NCBI GenBank assembly: GCA_936432065.2
Contig: OW386285.2
Coordinates: 184,326,301-184,390,300, forward strand
Reading direction: 5' to 3'
Length of the DNA: 64,000 nucleotides
Origin: Rutpela maculata
Lineage: Eukaryota > Arthropoda > Insecta > Coleoptera > Cerambycidae
This document shows positions 57,276-64,000 of the stretch, piece after piece. The first letter of the stretch is position 1, and each line of letters starts with the position of its first letter. The notes beneath the pieces were generated by a model. It searched no databases. It was given only the letters and a program-made list of their open reading frames with translations, and was not told where the DNA came from. The position numbers were made by a program, and so were the translations under genes.

Positions 57276-59824
57276 ATTTCCTCGCTGACATATTAAAAGA
57301 GCATTTTTTAAAATCAATCGATTATACCCTACAAGGGGTGGAAAAGTCCAAATTTACGATTTTTTAAATGTTTTTTTGCATTAAAAAATGCATATTTAAG
57401 AAAAATGAAGGACGCCATCGTGTAGAGCGATCAGAAATTCATAAGGAAAAAAATCGACCACAAATTCTCATTGGACTGCTAATATTTAACTGTTTTAACG
57501 GGCTGCTTGGAGAACAGCGCGAAAAACAGTTACTTTAAGGTTTGTGCGCGGACGCCTTTAGCATGTGAGCTATAATAGATAAAGATATGCACTCAGGGAC
57601 TTTTTGGTACAAAATTCGATGCTTTATAAAAAGTGCACTTTTGTTATACTTATTACCGTCTTTGCTGCATAAGTCAAAAAATACCTTCGAAATTTCAATA
57701 TTTTTTTTTATAATCGTGTAAGCAAATTGGGAGCTCTTGAAATATTCACAAATACTGTTACCATCGAACTGAATGAAATCACACTAAAATATTTTTTTGC
57801 TAGTACCAGAAAACAAATGCAAGTGATTTCAGAAGTGTATCATTTGTGCGATACTTTATCGCTTCGAAAACTTTGCTCTCGGAAAAGTAATACTTACTTG
57901 TAATTAAAAAAAAATTTAACCAGTCTTTCCTCAAATATTCAAATTAAGTTAATTAAACTTTATTATGTTTACTAATTATTACTCTTTTTCCCAATAAAAT
58001 CGCTTTTTCGTTATAATTATAAAAAAAAATGCAATTACAATTATAAACAAATAGATAACTTTTAACGAACCCATCACTACAGTAGCGTATATTTGGGAGA
58101 GGATAAAAGAAAATATTTTTGTACAAATTGGTTATTACAGTTCAACAGAATTAAAGAAAGCAATGGTGTAAACCCGAAAAATATTGCAACAAGTAATATT
58201 TTTGCGGCAGTAGTAATGGAAAATGTCATCTAAAACATATTCAAAATGTACCAGGGTGAAGACGGTTAAGAAAGGGGCAAAATGGATAATTTTGTGATAT
58301 CTTAAAAATAACAGTTTCATCATAAAATGTCAATATGCCTTTTACTTCCACATCCTGTGGAAATATAACGACAAAAAGAAATTGAAAATTTTTATTCTTC
58401 AAATAGGCTTAGAATTTCATGAAACGTCGAGATTTTAAGTTTAATCAAAAAAAACTTCTGTCTGTCGGTCTGTCTAATTTTATTTTGTGCGCACGATTAC
58501 TCTGGAACCGTTTAAGATATTGACTTGAAATTTGGTACACGAATGTATTTTAACGAGATCTGGAACTAAATTATATTTTGATCTTGTTCCATTGAAGGGT
58601 AAGGGTTAAATTTGGGTAAATGAGGGTAAATAGGTAAGTCAAGCAAGTAACGCCTAGAACCCACTAAGCGACTGCGACCGCAAATATGGTCTTGGTCGCG
58701 GTCGTAGGTATCGATGACTCCAGTGGTCTCGTGCGGGTCTCAAGTCACAAGCACAGAAGACTAAACAATCAGAATGGAAACTGGCGGCATTTCCTTTGTA
58801 CAATTTTACTCCAGAATCACCCATCTTGTTGGAATAGATATCAGGGGCGTATTTTGTAATGTTGTAGTCAGGGCCGCATTTAGGAATTTATAATTTAATT
58901 TTGCACAAGTCTTTCCTCAAATTTGCAAATCACTTCCTGAATTGTCTAAAAAGTTGTCTTGATTTGACATAATGTTGAACTTGTCATTTTGTTAATTTTT
59001 TAATGTAAAAAGACTATCAAAGTCCTACATATTTGGTTTACTCAAATTTTTATATATATTATAAATTAATAGTCATGGTAGAAAAGAAATGTAATACAGA
59101 AATTCGTTTCATAATATACCATAAAACTCAAATATTCAATGAGAGTTGGTATACATATGTTATTTAGAACATTTCTAAACACTATAACTTCTTTTAAGTC
59201 TATAAAAGACTTTTTTGTTTTTAATTTAGTATGTATGTAAAATACCAAGGTAAAATGCTCCGTATTGAAATTATGTCATAACAGGATGATTATTATAAGA
59301 GACGTGTGTAAACTAAGCATGTTTCGTTAGGCGTGTAAACTGTCATGTTAAATATTTATGTTTTATTATAATATTAGAGCAAAACTTTACTAACGTTTTT
59401 GATTAAGCTCAGAAAAATATGAAGATGTACAAGACGTGGATTAGGTAGATTAGGTATCACCTAATATTTCTCTAAAATATTATTGAAGAATTTATAAAAG
59501 GACTAATGTGAAACAAGTGGAAGTTGCAGTCGGGCGCTGCTCACTGCGAATGCCTACATTTCCATAAAAATACGACACATAAGCATCAAAATATTGTTTT
59601 AGCTTAAATTAATTTATCTGTTCCACATTTTGCAATAAAACTTTTGAAAAATGAAAAAGATATAAACTGCTAACTTAATCTCAGTAAAAGTAAATCGTGT
59701 CATAATTAAGCAAAATGCTAATTAGTATGATTATCTATTTTCTCTGGCTCTAATGAACACTTAAATATTATGTTAAATTGTTTTAAATTGCTCATTCAAA
59801 TATGACAAAATAAAACAATGGTAT
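57276..59824. other. Non-coding DNA; nothing recognised apart from short repeats
   Basis: Starts with the right target duplication of the LINE. 57545-57670 resembles 45785-45910 in inverse. 58465-58490 has GTCTGTCGGTCTGTCT, and 58665-58715 has a short inverted GCGACCGC/GCGGTCG pair. No ORF is convincing. Confidence 0.5.
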
Positions 59825-60065
59825 GCAAATATGATCAGTCTTTATTCATGTTGAGAACTTGTTGCATGGGCTCTCAATTTTAGATAATAAGTGCTTACTT
59901 GTAGGTGACTTTAACTTAGATTACTTATCCCTGAATTCTTATTATGCAACTAAAATAAAGGATATTTTCAACACTTACGGCATAACACAACTCATCACTG
60001 AACCAACTAGATGTACTAATAATACTGCAACACTTGTTGATTTAGTACTAACGAATACTAATGAT
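59825..60065 (+). pseudogene. LINE ORF2 endonuclease fragment (left of insert)
   Basis: Reads ENLLHGLSILDNK, CLLVGDFNLDY, PTRCTNNTATLVDLVLTNTN, the second half of an APE endonuclease. It stops at the ATGAT duplicate (60061-60065). Confidence 0.88.
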
Positions 60066-60383
60066 TTATTTATTTATTTATTTATTTATTTACACTGTCC
60101 TACAGGTTACTACCCAACTACAGGACAGGAGGTATAGCAAAGTATTATAACATTAGATAAATACAGTTTGCATATTGAAAGTCCTAAGAAAAAAAAATAT
60201 ACAAATATACAAAAATATACAAAATATATAAAAAATATACATCGAAATTTAAGGAGAGATTAAAAGAAAATACAAAGTAAGTTAACGTAAATTACGTAAG
60301 CACAAATAGTACAACAGAAAAAAAAAACACAAAAAAACAATTAAACACAGTTAACAAGACGCAAAAAAGAAAATACAGATAAA

Positions 60384-63266
60384 TCAAACTCTACGATAAA
60401 AATAAGTTTTTAGAGCAGTGAGGCTACAGTTGAAAATGTCAATATCAGTACAGATTGCGTTGTGGTTGTCGCAAACTACATAAATTGGCGAGAATTTTAA
60501 GATGTTCGTACGTGGTGTAGGCAAGTAAAAAACATTGCCGTAACGAGAAGTTCGGGGAATATTAAAACCAATTTTTGAAAGCAGTTGTGGCGCATCGATA
60601 TTGTTGTTAATTATTTTGTGAAGAAATATTTGTGAAGAACATTCTCGTCTACGGCTCAGGCTAACAACTGAGTACAAACGCAGCAAGTCCTCTTGTGGAA
60701 AACCTATCGCTGGATAAAAACCTTCAGATTTAAAATGCAATAACTTCAAAAACTTACGTTGTACTGATTCTAAACTATTAACATGCACATTGTAGTGTGG
60801 GGTCCAAACAAGTGAGGCATATTCGAGTTTTGATCTAACAAAACAATAATAGAGCAACTTAAGTGTATCTAAGTTCGAAAAATCACGGGAATATCTAACT
60901 ATAAGTCCATACATTTTATTAGACTCAGTGACAATGGTATTTATATGTACATTAAATGATAGAGTTTTATCAAATATGACCCCCAAATCTCGCAGAGTTT
61001 CAGGTCTGTGAAGTATGGTACCATTTATGGTATAGTCATAGGATATTGTGTTCAATTTGCGTGTATAGGACATAACATTGCATTTTTGTGAATTTAACGG
61101 GAGTTTATATTTAATACACCAGTCACTGACTTTGTCTAAGTTTTTTTGCAATCGAATGCAGTCATCCAGGGAGCTGATTTCAGAAAAGAGTTTCAAATCA
61201 TCAGCATACATTAAGTAGTTAACATTATCTGAACCATCTACAATATCATTAATGAATATAATGAAAAAGAGAGGTCCAAGAACAGACCCCTGTGGTACTC
61301 CAGAAGTGGCCATGTATTCGGCAGACTTGAGACCATTAAATGCCACGTATTGAGTCCTGTTTGACAAATAGGAATATATTAGTGATAATAAATTATGGGA
61401 TAGCCCGATTTCATCAAGTTTCATAAGCAGCATTGAATGGTCAAGCCTGTCGAATGCCTTGGAAAAATCCGTATAAATAACGTCCACTTGAGATTGGTTA
61501 TCTATAGCTTCTGATACATATTGAGTCACACAAAGCAAATTTGTTGTCGTAGAACGCCCCCGCATAAAACCATGCTGGTGAATTGAAATTTGGTTATGTA
61601 CTTGCGAGTGTATAACTTCATGTAACAGAATCTCAAGGACCTTGGCAAAGTTGCATATTATAGATATAGCCCGAAAGTTGGAAATGTCAGATTTATCACC
61701 TTTCTTAAAAATAGGACACACCTTAGATCGCTTCCATACATCTGGACAGCTACTATATTTTAAAATCAAATTAAAAATAATTGTCAGAGGAGAAGCAAAA
61801 ATATGGGCACAATCTTTTAGTAAAAACGCGGGTACGCCGTCTGGACCGGTTGTCATTTTATTTTTTATCTTTTGTAGAGCTTTTAGTACATCTTCCTCCT
61901 TAAATTCCGAGATATGTATTGTCGCATTATTGTTGGGAATATTGTGTGCAACTAAGTTATCAGGGAGATGACTACTAGGAGCAAAAGTGTTACTGAAAAA
62001 ATCGGCAAATGCGTTTAATATATCTATAGGTTCATGAACTTCATTGCCATTATATTTCATAACATTTGATATGTTTGTTGAACCCTTTTTCGCATTTAAA
62101 AACGTCCAGAATTTAGTAGGATTATTCTTTATATTATTTTCAGCCGCTGCAACATAGTTTCTATACGAAACGTCAATGTTGTTTTTAATTTTTCTTCTAA
62201 GGTATTTAAACTCATTATAGCAAGCGACATCGCCGTTATTTTTATACTCTTTCAGTTTCCTAGCTTTTAATTTAATGTCTTTAATAATAGCGAAAGTAAA
62301 CCATGGAGGATATCTGTTGGCCTTATTATGTCTGAATTTCGGTACACAAGCTTCAAAAATTTTATACAATATTTCATAAAAACTTTCGCAAGTGTCTTCA
62401 ACATTATTTCCATTCTTAAGAACAGACCAATCGACAATCAGAAGCATATCGTACAGTAGCGGAAAATTTGCTTTACGAAAATTAAAACAGTTGTGAAAGT
62501 CAGACGGAAATTTATTTTTAAGATTGGTGCTTAGATTCATCTTAATCATAATGTTCAAAGCTGGATGGTGCTCATCCTCAGGTACCCACGGATCCACAGA
62601 CCTTTCTACTAAGCACATATCGCTATGAACCACTAAATCTAGAATTCTGTTGTAAGTATTAAAAATGCGGTTATGCTCCGACAGATTTAAGATGCCCATA
62701 AAATTATTTAGAGCCAGAACTTTATTGTTGGCTAAACCAGTTTGCAGGAAATAAGCATAATCCGTGATATTAAAGTCACCTAATATTAGGGCGCCGCTAT
62801 TTATACTAATATTAAACATAATAATTAAAGAAAGAAGCAAATCAAATAGATTTTCATATAACACCGCCGCTGTGTTAGGCGGTATATAAATTACTATGAT
62901 ATGCAAGGAACAGCTGTGCGAAGTAACTTTTACCCCGACAATATCAATAAAAGGTAATGTCTGACGGAAATTGGCAGAGTCAAAATTAATTTGTGTGGCT
63001 TTAAGCATATTATTTACAGCCAGCAAAACTCCACCACCTCTAGTGCAGTTTAACGCAGTGTAATCTCTGTCTGAACGGTATACTGTGTAACAATTAGGAA
63101 ATAATTCCCTGTCAGAAAAAGAATTGTTTAAGTTAGTCTCTGTAAAGGCAATTATTGAGTAGTCAGTATGAGCAGAGTAGTTATAGATATCAGAGGTTTT
63201 CGTTCGTAATCCACGAGTGTTTTGATAATAAATGGTAAAATCTTTATTGAATTGCTCAGTAGGCAT
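60384..63266 (-). CDS. Jockey-like ORF2, endonuclease and reverse transcriptase, uninterrupted
   Basis: This 960-residue protein would nick target DNA and copy element RNA at the nick. Residues ~8-240 are an APE endonuclease: YQNTRGLRTK (Asn), FTETNL (Glu), GDFNITDY at ~163, ILDLVVHSD and EHHPAL at ~232. A linker follows. The RT spans ~460-720: TTGPDGVPAFLL, HQHGFMRGRST, YTDFSKAFDRLDH (first Asp at ~600), GVPQGSVLGPLFF and YADDLKLF (~687). The C-terminal domain runs to 960 with no RNase H, as in Jockey-type LINEs. The ATG near 63266 follows the ORF1 stop by ~65 bases. There is no frameshift or stop. Without its own 5' end and full ORF1 it is unlikely to be autonomous. Confidence 0.93.
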   Translation of the reverse strand: MPTEQFNKDFTIYYQNTRGLRTKTSDIYNYSAHTDYSIIAFTETNLNNSFSDRELFPNCYTVYRSDRDYTALNCTRGGGVLLAVNNMLKATQINFDSANFRQTLPFIDIVGVKVTSHSCSLHIIVIYIPPNTAAVLYENLFDLLLSLIIMFNISINSGALILGDFNITDYAYFLQTGLANNKVLALNNFMGILNLSEHNRIFNTYNRILDLVVHSDMCLVERSVDPWVPEDEHHPALNIMIKMNLSTNLKNKFPSDFHNCFNFRKANFPLLYDMLLIVDWSVLKNGNNVEDTCESFYEILYKIFEACVPKFRHNKANRYPPWFTFAIIKDIKLKARKLKEYKNNGDVACYNEFKYLRRKIKNNIDVSYRNYVAAAENNIKNNPTKFWTFLNAKKGSTNISNVMKYNGNEVHEPIDILNAFADFFSNTFAPSSHLPDNLVAHNIPNNNATIHISEFKEEDVLKALQKIKNKMTTGPDGVPAFLLKDCAHIFASPLTIIFNLILKYSSCPDVWKRSKVCPIFKKGDKSDISNFRAISIICNFAKVLEILLHEVIHSQVHNQISIHQHGFMRGRSTTTNLLCVTQYVSEAIDNQSQVDVIYTDFSKAFDRLDHSMLLMKLDEIGLSHNLLSLIYSYLSNRTQYVAFNGLKSAEYMATSGVPQGSVLGPLFFIIFINDIVDGSDNVNYLMYADDLKLFSEISSLDDCIRLQKNLDKVSDWCIKYKLPLNSQKCNVMSYTRKLNTISYDYTINGTILHRPETLRDLGVIFDKTLSFNVHINTIVTESNKMYGLIVRYSRDFSNLDTLKLLYYCFVRSKLEYASLVWTPHYNVHVNSLESVQRKFLKLLHFKSEGFYPAIGFPQEDLLRLYSVVSLSRRRECSSQIFLHKIINNNIDAPQLLSKIGFNIPRTSRYGNVFYLPTPRTNILKFSPIYVVCDNHNAICTDIDIFNCSLTALKTYFYRRV

Positions 63267-63329
63267 CTCAGTGGTGACAGAGTGGGTAGGGCAAACTACA
63301 GCAGGTGGGGAAAGTCTCGCGATTGATTG

Positions 63330-63410
63330 CTATTGACCGACTAATATATCATTGCGAAGTTTGTCACGCGCTCTCATATACGCCGTACACTTGTTTAAAT
63401 CCCACACAGC
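63330..63410 (-). pseudogene. Jockey-like ORF1 C-terminal stub
   Basis: A minus-strand frame open from the insertion edge at 63410 to the TAG at 63330-63332, about 26 codons (VWDLNKCTAYMRARDKLRND). It is most simply the end of ORF1 left after 5' truncation. No domain is visible. Confidence 0.5.
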
Positions 63411-63415
63411 ATGAT

Positions 63416-64000
63416 GTTACTTCTATAGTGCATACATGTCCAAGAATAGCTGATCACTATATTATTTCTGTGAATTTTTCAAATAGGAACTTACCTGATA
63501 TAAAAAACTGTAGAAAATATAGAAACTTAAATGAACAAAGTATTCTAAATATTAACCTGGATCTACTTTCTTATCAATGGCCACTAAACTCTGTGGACAT
63601 CGATAATATTTATAATGAAATTTCGAATATCTGTAAAAATGTAGTGAATAAATTTGCTCCGATACAAAGTTTCACAGTTACAAACAAACTGCCATGGTTC
63701 GATCAGGAAGTGTTCAATAGAATGAAAGATAGAGACAGAGCGTATAAAGAATTTAAACGATGCACTAATAATGAAAGAAATCGCCACTGGCAGCATTATA
63801 AAACATTACGAAATGCTGTTGTTAATCTTTTAAAAGAAAAAAAAACTAAATACTACCATGATAAAATTGATAGAAATATAAACAATCCAAAAAAGATGTG
63901 GAAAACTTTAAAAAAACTAGTGAATATGAATGATAATCCGGAGATAAACTGTGTTCAGTTTGAAATTAATGAAGAATTGAAAATATTTCGGGACAGCATG
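63416..64000 (+). pseudogene. LINE ORF2, endonuclease end and pre-RT linker (right of insert)
   Basis: The frame carries CPRIADHYIISV (SDH-like), then KLPWFDQEVFNRMKDRDRAY, KKTKYYHDKI and KMWKTLKKLVNM. It is open to the window edge, so the RT, if kept, lies outside. Confidence 0.85.

Larger units (their letters stand above)
60066..63410 (-). mobile_element. Jockey-like LINE, 5'-truncated, ATGAT target duplication
   Basis: The minus-strand tail is (AAAT)n (60066-60093). ATGAT flanks it at 60061-60065 and 63411-63415. It contains the last codons of ORF1 (63330-63410) and a complete ORF2. The 5' truncation is short in relation to the element. It is inserted in an older LINE and shows no internal damage in ORF2, so it is among the youngest insertions here. 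Confidence 0.93.
59825..64000 (+). mobile_element. CR1/Jockey-type LINE, 5'-truncated, split by a younger LINE, runs off the window
   Basis: Left part 59825-60065, right part 63416-64000 and beyond. Removing 60066-63415 joins TNTND to VTSIVHTCPRIADH in frame. It is related to the LINE at 11403-15168. Confidence 0.88.

Noticed and set aside
1..64000. Bacterial-style features (CRISPR arrays, operons, ribosome binding sites, toxin-antitoxin pairs)
   Set aside because: All coding signals are eukaryotic mobile elements or spliced exons; the repeats are inverted or tandem without spacer-repeat organisation.

Overview
This window looks like a piece of a large, AT-rich, repeat-choked animal genome, most likely an insect. 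The evidence is intron-split coding sequence, AT-rich non-coding DNA, a protein kinase N (PKN/Pkn) HR1 exon, and a mix of LINE types usual in arthropods: CR1-like elements with a PHD-type finger in ORF1, Jockey-like, LOA/I-like with RNase H, and an R2-like element with a restriction-like endonuclease. I cannot name the species. Nothing bacterial (operons, ribosome binding sites, CRISPR) is present.

Layout. 1-5540: one copy (A) of an ~845 bp dispersed repeat, split by a CR1-like LINE (316-5010, + strand). 5541-7680: a GC-rich fragment, a hairpin, and the only convincing host coding exon, a third HR1 repeat of PKN (6848-7069, +) with clean splice sites. 7686-11217: Jockey-like LINE (-) with another LINE tail nested in it. 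11220-15480: a palindromic MITE with TA flanks, split by a LINE (+), which is itself split by a 1522 bp palindrome with a TAA target duplication. 15490-17050: an internally deleted CR1-like copy. 17051-21956: mostly non-coding, with a TE-associated gene relic, a LINE endonuclease fragment and ~76 bp tandem repeats. 21957-27193: copy B of the ~845 bp repeat, split at a different site by another CR1-like LINE (22206-26567, -). 27200-32010: LOA-like LINE (-) inserted in a 118 bp repeat unit, next to a foldback element (32026-33306). 33307-37030: 118 bp repeats, a MULE/SWIM transposase tail, a LINE fragment, a dimeric tRNA-derived SINE and a hAT-like MITE. 37631 to about 43515: I-like LINE (-) with RNase H, split by a MITE. 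44006-45715: two hAT-type non-autonomous elements with 8 bp target duplications. 46401-51933: R2-like LINE (+) split by a 3691 bp P-element-like transposon (46671-50361) with 33 bp perfect terminal inverted repeats, an 8 bp target duplication and a spliced THAP-domain gene. 51934-53010: LINE fragment (-). 53290-57275: Jockey-like LINE (+) with a 15 bp target duplication. 59825-64000: LINE (+), split by a younger Jockey-like LINE (60066-63410, -) whose 960-residue ORF2 is uninterrupted.

How it fits together. The region reads as an intron of a PKN orthologue, or DNA beside its exon, inflated by many generations of nested transposition. Because several host repeats or reading frames continue on both sides of the inserts, empty sites and target duplications can be read directly. 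The most notable single item is the P-like transposon: its THAP DNA-binding exons and splice sites look intact, but I cannot find the catalytic part of the transposase. Almost all retroelement ORFs are broken, often at homopolymer runs; the ORF2 at 60384-63266 is the main exception.
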